Positions 19,581 to 29,024 of a stretch of DNA of 64,000 nucleotides are shown here, in pieces; within the stretch, counting starts at the first letter, position 1, and every line of letters begins with the position of its first letter. Where the stretch lies: positions 1,984,001 through 2,048,000 of the forward strand of contig NZ_CP063458.1 in the NCBI RefSeq assembly GCF_015169395.1, written 5' to 3'. The position numbers and the translations under genes are program-made. The notes beneath the pieces are model-generated. The model searched no databases. It saw only the letters and a list, made by a program, of their open reading frames with translations, and was not told the DNA's origin. This DNA is from Humisphaera borealis (GTDB lineage: Bacteria; Planctomycetota; Phycisphaerae; Tepidisphaerales; Tepidisphaeraceae).

Positions 19581-19766
19581 CCGCCGGAACTTATGATCCC
19601 GCCGCTCTTAGCGGCCGACAGAGGGGGCTGACTGAACAGTCACGGCCATCAAGGGAATGACACGCCGTTTGCGACGTCGCTGCTAACGCGTTTCTCCGTT
19701 ATCGGTATCATCCTTCGGGCACAGTCGCCGTCACACAGACGCCGAATGGCTTTGAAGGAGAAACGA
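19581..19766. other. Short intergenic region upstream of the haem-binding protein
   Basis: Contains a small hairpin GCCGCT-CTT-AGCGGC near 19602-19616, perhaps part of a third, decayed attC-like site. An AAGGAG ribosome binding site for the next gene lies near 19755-19760. Confidence 0.4.
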
Positions 19767-22733
19767 ATGGCTGTATCACGCTGGATGGGTCGCGGACTGG
19801 TCGCGTTGGTTGCGGTTGGGTTGTTGTCGGCGAGGTCTCCCGGTGCCGATGCGCCTGCACCCCAGCCGCCCGCCCCGGCCCCGCTCGCCGAGGCCGCGGG
19901 GCGAATGACCGTGCCGCCGGGGTTCAATGTGAGGCTGTTCGCCGGCGAGCCCGACGTGGTGCAGCCGATCGCGTTCACCTGGGACCATCGCGGGCGGATG
20001 TGGGTGGTGCAGTGCCTGAGCTATCCCAACTGGGCGATGGACGACAGTAAGCCCGGAACCGACAGCATCATCATCCTGGAAGACACCGACCACGACGGCA
20101 AGTTCGACAAGCGGACTGTCTTTGCCGACAAGCTGCGGAACGTCTCGGCGATCGAGGTCGGTTTCGGCGGCGTCTGGATCGGCGCGATTCCCTACCTTCA
20201 GTTCATCCCCGACCGTGACGGCGACGACAAGCCCGACGGCCCGCCGGAGAATCTGCTCGACGGCTGGAACGTCAAAGAGGTCAAGCACAACATCTTCTCG
20301 TCATTCACCTGGGGCCCGGACGGCTGGCTGTATGCCACCAACGGCATTCAGTCCAAGAGTGCCGTCGGCAAGCCCGGCACGCCGGCCGAGAAACGCGTGA
20401 AGTTCGATTGCGGCGTATGGCGCTATCACCCGACGAAGCACCTCTTCGAAGTCGTCTGTGTCGGCACGACCAACCCGTGGGGCCTGGACTTCGACGAGTA
20501 CGGGAACTGCTTCTTCACCAACTGCGTGATCGCGCACCTTTGGCATGCGATACCGGGTGCGCACTTCCAGCGCATGTACGGCCAGCACACCAACCCCTAC
20601 CACTACGGGTATATGCAGAGCTGCGCCGACCACCTGCACTGGGGCGGCGGAAGCTGGACCGAATCCCGCGGCGGACAAGGAAAACACTCCGAAGCCGGCG
20701 GCGGACACGCCCATATCGGCGCGATGGTTTACCAGGGCGACAACTGGCCAGACGAATACCGCGGCGGACTGTACACCTGCAATCTGCACGGCAATCGCGT
20801 GAACCACGACATCTTCGAGGCCAAAGGCTCCGGCGTCGTCGCGCACCACGGCAAGGATTTTCTGCTCGCCAACGACACCTGGTTCCGCGGGCTGGCGATC
20901 AAATCCGGACCCGACGGGGCGGTCTACATCTGCGACTGGACCGACACCGGCGAATGCCACAACTACGTCGTCGTTGACCGGATGAATGGCCGGCTCTATC
21001 GCGTGGCGTTCGGCACGCCATCGACCGTTCCCGCCGACCTGTCGAAGCTCGACGATACGGGACTGATCAAGCTGCTGGATCACAAGAACCAATGGTGGAC
21101 GCGAACGGCCCGCCGGCTGCTTCAGGAACGGACGGCGACGGGCAAGCTGGGCGGCGATACGGTGGCCTCGCTTCGCAAGGCGCTGGATGTCACGAACGAT
21201 CCGAAAGCCAAACTGCGGGCCCTGTGGCATCTCGTCGCCGTCGACGGCGTGACGCCGGAACTGCTGACCCAACTGACCGGCGATTCGCCGTACGTCGCCG
21301 GCTGGGCGATCCGACTGGCGGTGGACGGCGGCCGTCCGTCGGATGCCCTGCTGGCGCGATTTGCCGAGCTGGCCAGGTCGAGCGAATCGCCGGTGGTGCG
21401 TCTGAACCTCGCATCGGCGTTGCAACGCCTGCCGGTCGCCGACCGCTGGGCGATCGCCGAGGGCCTCGTTCAACACGACGACAACGAAGACGCCAACCTG
21501 CCGTTGATGGTTTGGTTTGGCGTGGAGCCGCTTGTCTCGGCGGACCTGTCCCGTGCGATGGCGCTGGCCGAGAAGAGCAAGCTGAAAATCGTCCAGCAAT
21601 ACATCGCCCGCCGGGCGGTGGACGGCGTCAGCAAACCCGGGATGGAAGCGGTCGTAGCGCTGCTCGATAAGACTAGCGATCAGGAGTTGCGCAAGTGGCT
21701 GCTGGTCGGGTTGAAGGAAGGATTGGCCGGCCTGCGGAAGGTGGACATGCCGGCCGCCTGGCCGCAGGTCTACCAGAAACTGCTGGCGAGCAATCGCGGC
21801 GAAGTGCGGGAAGGCGCGACGCAGGTGGGGCTGGTCTTTGGCGACACCCTGGCGCTCGGCGATCTGCGCAAGCAGGCGACCGACGCCACCGCCGACCCGC
21901 AGGCACGGCAGCGGGCGATCCAATCACTGGTGACGGCGAAGGACGCCGACCTGGCCCCCCTGCTGCACAAGCTGCTGGACGACCGCGACGTGCGAACGAC
22001 GGCGATCAAGGCGATCGCCGCCGTCGGGCATGCCGACTCGGCCAAGGAGATCATCAAGCGTTACGGCAAGCTGACCGTGTTCGAAAAGCCCGACGCCGTT
22101 CAGACGCTGGTGTCGCGGCCGGCGTATGCCTCGGCACTGCTCGACGCGATCGAGGCGGGCACCGTCGCGCGGGCGGATCTGACGGCCTATTCCGTTCGCC
22201 AGCTGGCCAACATCACCGATGCCGGCGTCAAGGCGAAGCTGGCCAAGGTGTGGGGCGACGTCCGCCCGACGGACAAGGACAAGCAGCAGAAGATCAAGGA
22301 CTACAAGAAGCTGTTTGCCGCCGACGTCCTTGCCAAGGCCGATCTTGCCAACGGAAAGGGCGTCTACGCCAAGACGTGCGCGGCTTGTCACACGCTGTTC
22401 AACGAAGGCGGCAAAGTCGGGCCCGACCTGACCGGCAGCCAGCGGACGAACCTCGACTACGTGCTGGAGAATGTGGTCGATCCCAGTGCGCAGGTGGCCA
22501 GGGAGTTCCGAGTCACGATCATTGATACAAAGGACGACCGAACAATCGACGGAATCGTGACGGCCGAGAACGACAAGAGCGTGACGATCCGCACGACCAA
22601 TGAGGAGATCACCGTTCCGGTGTCAGAGATCCGCAAACGCCGACAATCGCCGTTGAGCATGATGCCCGAAGGGCAACTCGACACGATGCCGGAGAAGGAT
22701 CGCGTGGACCTGATCGGGTACCTGATGAAGTGA
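19767..22733 (+). CDS. PVC-type haem-binding CxxCH protein (membrane-bound dehydrogenase-like, HEAT, cytochrome c)
   Basis: 988 residues from the ATG at 19767, preceded by GGAG at a good distance; the frame opens at 19746. After a signal peptide (GLVALVAVGLLSARSPGADA) comes a six-blade propeller of the putative membrane-bound dehydrogenase family (RMTVPPGFNVRLFAGEPDVVQPIAFTWDHRGRMWV is its typical start), then HEAT-like helices from about residue 450 to 840. The C-terminal cytochrome c domain has CAACH (about residue 871) and a distal SPLSMMPEGQLD with a Met that could be the sixth ligand. The family is characteristic of Planctomycetes and Verrucomicrobia and is thought to pass electrons from a periplasmic sugar or alcohol oxidation; substrate unknown. 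Confidence 0.93.
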   Translation: MAVSRWMGRGLVALVAVGLLSARSPGADAPAPQPPAPAPLAEAAGRMTVPPGFNVRLFAGEPDVVQPIAFTWDHRGRMWVVQCLSYPNWAMDDSKPGTDSIIILEDTDHDGKFDKRTVFADKLRNVSAIEVGFGGVWIGAIPYLQFIPDRDGDDKPDGPPENLLDGWNVKEVKHNIFSSFTWGPDGWLYATNGIQSKSAVGKPGTPAEKRVKFDCGVWRYHPTKHLFEVVCVGTTNPWGLDFDEYGNCFFTNCVIAHLWHAIPGAHFQRMYGQHTNPYHYGYMQSCADHLHWGGGSWTESRGGQGKHSEAGGGHAHIGAMVYQGDNWPDEYRGGLYTCNLHGNRVNHDIFEAKGSGVVAHHGKDFLLANDTWFRGLAIKSGPDGAVYICDWTDTGECHNYVVVDRMNGRLYRVAFGTPSTVPADLSKLDDTGLIKLLDHKNQWWTRTARRLLQERTATGKLGGDTVASLRKALDVTNDPKAKLRALWHLVAVDGVTPELLTQLTGDSPYVAGWAIRLAVDGGRPSDALLARFAELARSSESPVVRLNLASALQRLPVADRWAIAEGLVQHDDNEDANLPLMVWFGVEPLVSADLSRAMALAEKSKLKIVQQYIARRAVDGVSKPGMEAVVALLDKTSDQELRKWLLVGLKEGLAGLRKVDMPAAWPQVYQKLLASNRGEVREGATQVGLVFGDTLALGDLRKQATDATADPQARQRAIQSLVTAKDADLAPLLHKLLDDRDVRTTAIKAIAAVGHADSAKEIIKRYGKLTVFEKPDAVQTLVSRPAYASALLDAIEAGTVARADLTAYSVRQLANITDAGVKAKLAKVWGDVRPTDKDKQQKIKDYKKLFAADVLAKADLANGKGVYAKTCAACHTLFNEGGKVGPDLTGSQRTNLDYVLENVVDPSAQVAREFRVTIIDTKDDRTIDGIVTAENDKSVTIRTTNEEITVPVSEIRKRRQSPLSMMPEGQLDTMPEKDRVDLIGYLMK

Positions 22734-22760
22734 AGCGGCACCAATTGTTCCGGAAGTCGG

Positions 22761-22882
22761 TTTCAACACGAAGGGCACGAAGTCACGAAGGCCACGAAGA
22801 AAACGCGAAGGGCGTGCTGCTTTTCAACGGCTGTTCCAGGTACCTGATGTCTCCTCGTGTCCTTCGTGCCTTCGTGTTGAAA
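22761..22882. repeat. Inverted pair of CACGAAG motifs
   Basis: Left arm from TTTCAACACGAAGG at 22761 continues with CACGAAG units to about 22800; the right arm, ending at 22882, is TTTCAACACGAAGG followed by CACGAAGG units on the complementary strand. The arms are about 60 bases apart, between two convergent genes, so the pair could act as a two-way terminator, though no T-run follows. Confidence 0.8.
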
Positions 22883-22966
22883 TCGAACTTTAGATGGCAT
22901 CCCACGGACGTCGCCGAGATCGCCCCCGGCACTGCACACCAACTGGCAGCCCTCTGCGGGAGCTGA

Positions 22967-24271
22967 TCAAAACGGAAGCTCTTTGCCCAGCAGCCGAAAC
23001 CGCAGCATGGTGAGCGCCATTTTCGCGGCGCGGTCGCGGATCATCTCGCGGTCGCCGGTGAGGATAAATCGCCGGGCGGTGACGCCGTCGGTGTGAGCCA
23101 GGGCGATCCAGACGGTGCCGACCGGCTTTTCCGGGGTGCCGCCGTCGGGGCCGGCGATGCCGCTGAGGCTTAGGGCGTACGTCGCCCCGGCGCGGTCGCG
23201 GGCGCCCTTGGCCATCGCGAGCACCGTGGCCTCGCTGACCGCGCCGTGGTCGATGAGTGTTTGCGCCGGCACGCCGAGCAGATCTGTTTTTGCCTGATTC
23301 GCGTAGGTCACCCAACCATACTTGAAGTAGGCACTGGAACCGGGGATGTCGGTCAGCATCCTGGCGACCAGTCCGCCGGTGCAGCTTTCGGCGGTCGCGA
23401 CGGTGGGGTGCGATGGGTCTTGCAGCAGCAGCCTTGCAACGACCGTCGCCAGCGGAACATCATCCTGACCGTAGATCAGATCGCCCAGCTCCGCGTGGCA
23501 CCGGGCCGCGGTCTCTTCGAGCTTGGCGGTCGCTTCTTCGAGCGAGGGATACCGCGCATTCAGCCGCAGGGAGACGATGCCGCCGGAGACGGTGGTGCCC
23601 ACCGAAGGATTGCGCCCGCGGGTCATCAGTTCGCCGAGCTTTTCGGCGACGGCGCTTTCCCCCTGGCCGAAGGTGTGCAGGATGCGCGACAGGATGACCG
23701 CCCCGCCGGTCCGCTGCTTGAGCCAGGGGAGCACGTCGCGGGTGAACATCGCCTTCATTTCCTTGGGCACGCCGGGCGTGGCGAACAGCGGAACCTCGGT
23801 CGCGACGAGTTCTTCGTTGTCGTCCTCGCCTTCGACGTCGATCGACTTGATCATCGCCATCACGCCCGCGGCGGTGCCGCAGGTGTTCCAGAGCAACTGA
23901 GCGCCGGCGGGGATCATCGCCTGGATGCGGTTGGTTTCGGGCATCCGCCGGCCGAGCTTGCGGAAGAAGCCTTCGATCTCGGCGAGCCATTTCTCATCGA
24001 CGACCAGCTCGACTTCGTTCACCGCCGCGATCGCCTGGCGGGTGAGGTCGTCTTCGGTCGGTCCGATGCCGCCGGACACGATGATGACATCGGCGAGGGA
24101 TGCCGCCTCGGCGATCGCGATCTCGATCAGCGCCTGGTCGTCGCCGACGGTGCGATGGCCGATGATGTCGCACCCGATCGCCGCCAGTTGCTGGCTGATC
24201 CACGCGGAGTTGGTGTCAACCGTTTGACCCAGAACCAGTTCGTCACCGACGGATAGGATGATGGCGTTCAT
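22967..24271 (-). CDS. cinA: CinA family protein (nicotinamide-nucleotide amidohydrolase)
   Basis: 434 residues, the usual two-domain CinA length. The N-terminal MoCF-like/COG1058 domain shows SVGDELVLGQTVDTNSAWIS, VSGGIGPTEDDLTRQAIA and ATPGVPKEMKAMF. The C-terminal PncC domain shows ATAESCTGGLVARMLTDIPGSS and SLSGIAGPDGGTPEKPVGTVW. In other bacteria CinA acts as a pyrophosphatase and a deamidase in the pyridine nucleotide salvage cycle (NMN to nicotinate mononucleotide). An acidic insertion near residue 175 (VEGEDDNEELVATE) is not typical. It is probably monocistronic, 60 bases after the TgpA-like gene on the same strand. Confidence 0.93.
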   Translation of the reverse strand: MNAIILSVGDELVLGQTVDTNSAWISQQLAAIGCDIIGHRTVGDDQALIEIAIAEAASLADVIIVSGGIGPTEDDLTRQAIAAVNEVELVVDEKWLAEIEGFFRKLGRRMPETNRIQAMIPAGAQLLWNTCGTAAGVMAMIKSIDVEGEDDNEELVATEVPLFATPGVPKEMKAMFTRDVLPWLKQRTGGAVILSRILHTFGQGESAVAEKLGELMTRGRNPSVGTTVSGGIVSLRLNARYPSLEEATAKLEETAARCHAELGDLIYGQDDVPLATVVARLLLQDPSHPTVATAESCTGGLVARMLTDIPGSSAYFKYGWVTYANQAKTDLLGVPAQTLIDHGAVSEATVLAMAKGARDRAGATYALSLSGIAGPDGGTPEKPVGTVWIALAHTDGVTARRFILTGDREMIRDRAAKMALTMLRFRLLGKELPF

Positions 24272-24331
24272 GTCGTGCTTAGCGTAGGCGAGATCGGGGC
24301 AATGAGGTAGGTGGGCAGCAGCGATGTGCCG

Positions 24332-26950
24332 TCAGCCGGGTGTTGCGTCGAGATCCTGGTCGAGCCGCTGGATGACCTTCTGCAGCCGGCGCTGCAGGCC
24401 GGCGCTCAGGTCCTGCTGACCGTACCGAACCCGGTAGAAGACTTCCGTCAATCGCCGGATGCTGCGGTAGGCGCTGTGGGGCAGGAACAGCAGCGAGCGG
24501 GAAAACTCCAGCGGCGTCAGGTGTGCGGGGCGGTCGATCTTCCGGCGTTCCAGGATGCGAAGCAGGTCGTCGTAGAAGCCCAGTTGCCGCGCCAGCCGAA
24601 GCTGCTCGTCGTGCGGCAGCGCGGCCAGACCGATGCGGGCCGCCCTGCGCCGCAGCAGCCAGCGCCGGATCGCCCAGCGGAGCGCCATCGCGGCGGCGAT
24701 CAGTGCGACGACGATGATCACCCAGCGGACGAGTGCTGAATCGGGATCGGTGATCGCGCGGTACAGGGTGGAATCGCTCAGCTTCCGCGTGAGCCAACCT
24801 TCGTTCACGCCCCGGTACAGCGGGCGCGTCATCTCGGTCTCGATCGCCTGGATGAGGCCCTCGCGGCTGTCGTTGTCATACGCGATGACGTTGTTGGCGT
24901 ACGAGAACTCGAGCCAGTTCAGCATGTGCTTGATCTGCTGGTACAGGCCGTACTCGTGCGGCTGGTTGTCCACGTCTCGTGCGCTGGTGGGATCGAAGGT
25001 GACCCAGCCCGTCGGTGTGAGCACCTCGACCCAGGCGTGGGCGTGGGCCTGTCGGATGACAAACTGGTTGCTGTAGGGATTGAACTCGTCGCATTTGAAG
25101 CCCAGCGCCACCCTGGCGTTGACGCCCACCGACTGACACAGCAGCGACATCGCCGCGGCGAAGTACTCGCAGTGACCGCGTCGCCCGTCCTTGGAGAGGA
25201 ACCAGAGAATGGGATCGGCCTCGCGGCGCGATTCGGAATCGCTGATGTCCAGGGTGTAAGAGAACTCGTTGCGGAGATGACGAGCGATATTGGCGGCAAT
25301 CTCCTCGTCCACCGCCGACGGCCCGCCCAGCTTTTCGCGCTGCGCGGCCAGGGGGCGCCCGGCGTCGTCCACACCGGAGACATCGACCCGACGCGCGTAC
25401 GCCTCGATGTCGGGGTGGACGTAAGGAAGCGTGATCAAGCGGTTGCTCCGAACGGCAACGATCGGCTTGCCGGCCATGTAGGCATCGAGCAGAACGCTGA
25501 CCCGCTGGGTGGAAGCCACGTCGCCGAGCTTGACGCCCCCCGCTTCGATGATGTAGTCGCCGTCACGAAAGCCGAAGCAGCGCAGGTACATCGGTCCGTA
25601 GACGCGCGAGGTCGCCCGGAGCGACGGCACGATTTCGCTGGTCGTGGGATGGACGATGTCGGCCGGCTCCAGCAGGCTGAAGTCGGCGGGGAAACGGGTG
25701 GGAAAGCGTGCCTGGTTGAAGTCGCGCGGGTTGGCCGCGTCGTCGGACGTCACGTCGTATTCGATCGCACTGGACAACGGATCTTCCGTTTGCAGCGACA
25801 GATCGGTACCGGGCATGGTCGATACGTCACGGTGCGGGGTAAAGCTGCGGGCGGTGGACACCCGCTCGCCGGGCGTGCCACTGCCGGACACCACAAAGAT
25901 CGCCCGCGTGCCGGTTGGCGAGAGGGAGGTCTTCTGCTCGTAGGTCACAGCGGCGGCGGGCGGTGTCGAGGCGGTGAGAAATGTCACTTCGCGCGGGGCG
26001 TAGGCGGTGTACCGGCTGACGTTGGAGGGCGCGTAGTCGCGGGCGTCGCGGGCGAATCCACCCCGCCCCAGCGTCCGCCGCCCGATTCCGCCCAGCGGCT
26101 CGACCGCGGCGCCGCGATAGCGATCCATCGTCACGCCACGAAAGTAAATAGTGTCGCCGGGACCCATCGGCCGGCCATTTTTGGTGACCGACGTATATCC
26201 CATGATCCGGTCGTTCTGCTGGATGCGGGCGACCTGATTGAAGTTCAGTTCGTCGACGAAGCCGGTCATCGACTGCCCGGCCCGCGACTGGGAGGGCGCC
26301 AGGAACGACTGCCCGGAACCGCGCGGAAAGACCAGGAACACGACGACGGCGGTCAGGATCGAACCGGTCGCCGTGACCACCGATAGTCGCCGCATCGACC
26401 GGGCGAGGAACCGCTGGTCCTGCCGTAGCACCGCCGGGCTGACCTTCTCTTCGGGCAGCGGATAGGCGGCCATCGCCTTGTCAGTCTCGACCTTCAAATG
26501 GAACAGCAGGCAGCAGTACAGCGACAGGAACAGGTACAACAAGAGAAGAATGCCGAACAGCAGACTGCTGGTGTTGATGGAAGCGGCGACCATCAACAGC
26601 AGGCTGAGCACCAGGAGCTGGCCGTAATCCCGATTGGCGCGCTGTTCCCAGAGCTTGACGACCTGCAGGATGACCAGGAACTGGCCGATGGTCATGACCG
26701 GCGAGGCTGCCGGGCCGCCGATCGGGCTGAAAAACTGCCGCGCGACAAAAAACATCGACGCGAGCGTGATCAGATTCGCCAGCAGTCTCGGAAGCGGTTT
26801 AAACCGACCGGTGAGAACGAGCCACCCGTTAAGCCCCACCCCGCAGCACCCCAGGAGCCAGATGCCCGGCGACCGCGACGCAATGGAGAACCCCGTGATG
26901 CCCAGGAAAAGCAGCAGGAACAGTGCGGGCTTGAACTGGGTGATACGCAT
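24332..26950 (-). CDS. TgpA-like membrane transglutaminase (DUF3488 + transglutaminase core)
   Basis: 872 residues. N-terminal membrane helices (about 10-190) form the DUF3488/TgpA_N domain, with a Pro-rich loop. A large periplasmic part follows and includes the transglutaminase-like core: Cys in GHCEYFAAAMSLLCQS (about residue 595), His in QAHAHAWVEVLTP (about 637) and Asp in WVTFDPTSA (about 652). Near 755 is another membrane helix (LVRWVIIVVALIAAAMALRW) and then a DUF4129-like C-terminus. These proteins are usually encoded with MoxR and DUF58 genes; here those genes are 14 kb away (40662-42848), so the cluster is split. The natural substrate is unknown in most bacteria. Confidence 0.9.
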   Translation of the reverse strand: MRITQFKPALFLLLFLGITGFSIASRSPGIWLLGCCGVGLNGWLVLTGRFKPLPRLLANLITLASMFFVARQFFSPIGGPAASPVMTIGQFLVILQVVKLWEQRANRDYGQLLVLSLLLMVAASINTSSLLFGILLLLYLFLSLYCCLLFHLKVETDKAMAAYPLPEEKVSPAVLRQDQRFLARSMRRLSVVTATGSILTAVVVFLVFPRGSGQSFLAPSQSRAGQSMTGFVDELNFNQVARIQQNDRIMGYTSVTKNGRPMGPGDTIYFRGVTMDRYRGAAVEPLGGIGRRTLGRGGFARDARDYAPSNVSRYTAYAPREVTFLTASTPPAAAVTYEQKTSLSPTGTRAIFVVSGSGTPGERVSTARSFTPHRDVSTMPGTDLSLQTEDPLSSAIEYDVTSDDAANPRDFNQARFPTRFPADFSLLEPADIVHPTTSEIVPSLRATSRVYGPMYLRCFGFRDGDYIIEAGGVKLGDVASTQRVSVLLDAYMAGKPIVAVRSNRLITLPYVHPDIEAYARRVDVSGVDDAGRPLAAQREKLGGPSAVDEEIAANIARHLRNEFSYTLDISDSESRREADPILWFLSKDGRRGHCEYFAAAMSLLCQSVGVNARVALGFKCDEFNPYSNQFVIRQAHAHAWVEVLTPTGWVTFDPTSARDVDNQPHEYGLYQQIKHMLNWLEFSYANNVIAYDNDSREGLIQAIETEMTRPLYRGVNEGWLTRKLSDSTLYRAITDPDSALVRWVIIVVALIAAAMALRWAIRRWLLRRRAARIGLAALPHDEQLRLARQLGFYDDLLRILERRKIDRPAHLTPLEFSRSLLFLPHSAYRSIRRLTEVFYRVRYGQQDLSAGLQRRLQKVIQRLDQDLDATPG

Positions 26951-26980
26951 CGTTCGTCGCGGATTGTATCACGATAATAG

Positions 26981-27070
26981 GCAACAGGCAGAGGGCAGGA
27001 GCCGGTAACCAGAAAACGATGAGCCGCGAGTGTTCTTCTTCTCCGCTCTGCGTACTACCTACTGCCTACC
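26981..27070. repeat. Degenerate inverted pair related to the CTACTGC array
   Basis: GGCAACAGGCAGAGGGCAGG at 26981-27000 faces CTACCTACTGCCTACC at 27055-27070. The latter contains the stop codon of the ligase-like gene, exactly as the CTACTGC array contains the stop codon of yidC. Confidence 0.6.
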
Positions 27071-28548
27071 GCATCCACCCATCCTTTCACAATGTTCTCG
27101 GTCTTCATGATCTCGTAGAGCTTTTCGATCTGCTCCTGCGATTCGCTCACCCGGATCTCGCGCTCCAGCGGGGTTTTGCGGTTCGGGCTGAAGTCGGTGA
27201 AGTACGCGACGAACGCCGGCCACTCACCATTACCGGCATCGCCGTGCTTGTTGGTCTTCCAAAGCAGCAGCTTGCGGACCATCGTTTGTCCCTTAAGTTG
27301 CTTGGTGTAGACCTCCCGCTTCAGGATCGTGCTGCCGGGAAGCGTCAACTGCCGCGCATCGCGGTCGATCATCGGCACTTCGACGATATCCGCGACCTGC
27401 TGTAGCCGAAGGTCCTGCGGGTTGGGCGTCTTGTCCTGCCGCTTGCGGAGGAACTGCGGCGAGATCGGGCTGGCCAGCGGCAACCGGCGGACGGCGCCGT
27501 ACTTCGCCGCGCGGTTGTCCCAGTTCAGCACCATCCGGTCCACGCTGCCGCCGCGGGTGTTCTGGCTGATCAGGTCCAGGCAGCTGATCTCGATCACCCA
27601 CTCCGGCCGGACCATCTGGTAGGCGAGCTGCTCGTTGACCTCGGTGTATTCGCTTTCGGCGGGGATGTCCTTCAGATCGGAGAGAAACTCCCTCCGCTGG
27701 TCGTCGGTGAAGCCGCCGCCCACGCGCCCAAGCACCTGGTAGGTTTCGTCCGGCCGCATAAGGCCGATGAGCATGTCGTGCATCATGCCGGCGCGGTCGG
27801 GCTCGTTGCTTTCGGTGAACCCCAGCACGGCCACATCGAGCGTCGACCGCGGCTTGATCTTGTACAGCCCGGCGACGTCCGACCGGGCGACGATCCCCTC
27901 GGCGTTCTCCCCTTCGACCCAGGTCTCGTAGTGTTTCTCGACATCGGCCAGCGTTTTGACGTGGTGCGTCTCTACTGGATGGATGCCCTTGCCGCTTTTG
28001 AAGTACTTTTCGATCTGCTTCCAGTTGTCGGCGTAGCGGTGCGACAGCTTCTTCTGGTCGATCTCCAGGATGTCGAACACCGCAAACCGAAGCGTGCCGA
28101 CCTCGTCCGCATTGGCCGGCTGCCGGGCGACGCGCGACACGTCGTGGCACCGCGGCCGGCGATCGGTGCGGGCGACGTAAAGTTCACCGGCGAAGACGGC
28201 CGAATCGACCTTCGCGTCCTTCAACAGCTTGACCGCCTCGGCCATGAACGGAAGCCCGACGCGAACCGTCCCGCCGGGGTTGACGATGCAGCAGGAACCG
28301 GACTGAACAACCAGAAGGCTGAACTCGCCGTCCACCTTGCGGCTGACGAAGTAGTCGGATTCCGGCAGTTTGAGTTTCATCGTCGGCTTATCGAACGCCG
28401 CCATGTGCGACGCGAGCATCCGCCGATGCTCCTGGGCCATCAGGTGCCAGAAGGGATTGGTCAGCGCCCTCGCGTTGGCGACGCCGTAGTCGCCCATGAG
28501 AAGTTGGACGCGGGAGGTATCGACGAGGGGGTTGTTGGTGTTGGCCAT
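27055..28548 (-). CDS. ATP-dependent DNA ligase-like protein
   Basis: 497 residues. The nucleotidyltransferase motifs are visible in order: motif I VSRKVDGEFSL near residue 60-70 (Lys becomes adenylated), motif III FAGELYVARTD near 119, motif IIIa LRFAVFDILEID near 152, motif IV EGIVARS near 219 and motif V LYKIKPRSTLDVAVLGF near 229. An OB-fold-like part follows, then about 180 residues without clear assignment. It therefore has the adenylation machinery of an ATP-dependent ligase and is not the NAD-dependent LigA type. It lies downstream of, and on the same strand as, a SWIM-ligase-WGR fusion, with a small membrane-protein gene between them. The pair probably serves accessory DNA repair; substrate untested. 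The stop codon lies in a CTACTGC-like motif. Confidence 0.8.
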   Translation of the reverse strand: MANTNNPLVDTSRVQLLMGDYGVANARALTNPFWHLMAQEHRRMLASHMAAFDKPTMKLKLPESDYFVSRKVDGEFSLLVVQSGSCCIVNPGGTVRVGLPFMAEAVKLLKDAKVDSAVFAGELYVARTDRRPRCHDVSRVARQPANADEVGTLRFAVFDILEIDQKKLSHRYADNWKQIEKYFKSGKGIHPVETHHVKTLADVEKHYETWVEGENAEGIVARSDVAGLYKIKPRSTLDVAVLGFTESNEPDRAGMMHDMLIGLMRPDETYQVLGRVGGGFTDDQRREFLSDLKDIPAESEYTEVNEQLAYQMVRPEWVIEISCLDLISQNTRGGSVDRMVLNWDNRAAKYGAVRRLPLASPISPQFLRKRQDKTPNPQDLRLQQVADIVEVPMIDRDARQLTLPGSTILKREVYTKQLKGQTMVRKLLLWKTNKHGDAGNGEWPAFVAYFTDFSPNRKTPLEREIRVSESQEQIEKLYEIMKTENIVKGWVDAVGSR

Positions 28549-28605
28549 GATAGTGTCCGATCCTCATTCAAAGCCGTCGTGTCCAAATCCACTGGGCATT
28601 TCAGA

Positions 28606-28636
28606 TTGGAAGGGCTTCAACGTACCGCCCTTCCAA
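28606..28636. repeat. Hairpin upstream of the ligase-like gene
   Basis: TTGGAAGGGC at 28606-28615 and its perfect complement at 28627-28636 flank an 11-base loop. No T-run follows on either strand, so it may be a leader structure or a weak terminator for the small membrane gene upstream. Confidence 0.6.
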
Positions 28637-28691
28637 ACTTTCGCCCGGAGTTCCCAAGGAGGGGGACAAACGTTCCATCCGATGCTTGTGC

Positions 28692-28970
28692 CTAACCAGA
28701 TCTACTGCGTTTTCGCAACTCCGCGAGATGGACGATGGCAATAATCCACGGCAACAGGGTGAACGGAAGCAGGATTAGCAACATGACGGCGATTTGCCCA
28801 AGGTTGAGGCATGCCAACCAATTGAGCTTGCCTCCAACCTCGCTCGGAAATTCGATGATGACGAAGATCGCCGGAAGCATGCTCCCGAAAAGGGTGAAAA
28901 TGACTGCGCCAGCGACGAGTTCTCCTCGCGATTGTTCTTCAAGCGGCTTTGTATTTCCGGTGCTTGGCAC
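28692..28970 (-). CDS. Small membrane protein between the two ligase genes, hypothetical
   Basis: 92 residues from a GTG. Two hydrophobic segments are evident: residues about 17-40 (GELVAGAVIFTLFGSMLPAIFVIIEF) and 49-83 (WLACLNLGQIAVMLLILLPFTLLPWIIAIVHLA), followed by a basic tail LRKRSRSG. No family recognised. It lies in the same direction as both ligase genes, 54 bases after the SWIM-ligase-WGR stop, and could be cotranscribed. A longer overlapping frame (to 29062) is less convincing because its N-terminus is Arg-rich. Confidence 0.4.
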   Translation of the reverse strand: MPSTGNTKPLEEQSRGELVAGAVIFTLFGSMLPAIFVIIEFPSEVGGKLNWLACLNLGQIAVMLLILLPFTLLPWIIAIVHLAELRKRSRSG

Positions 28971-29024
28971 GGCAAATCTTTCCGTCGCAGTGTGTTGCCT
29001 GTCGTGGCGGCAAAAGAGTGTACT

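Noticed and set aside
20301-21923. 540-residue minus-strand frame opposite the haem-binding protein
   Set aside because: Antisense shadow rich in Arg, Gln, His and Val; the forward frame has clear domains.
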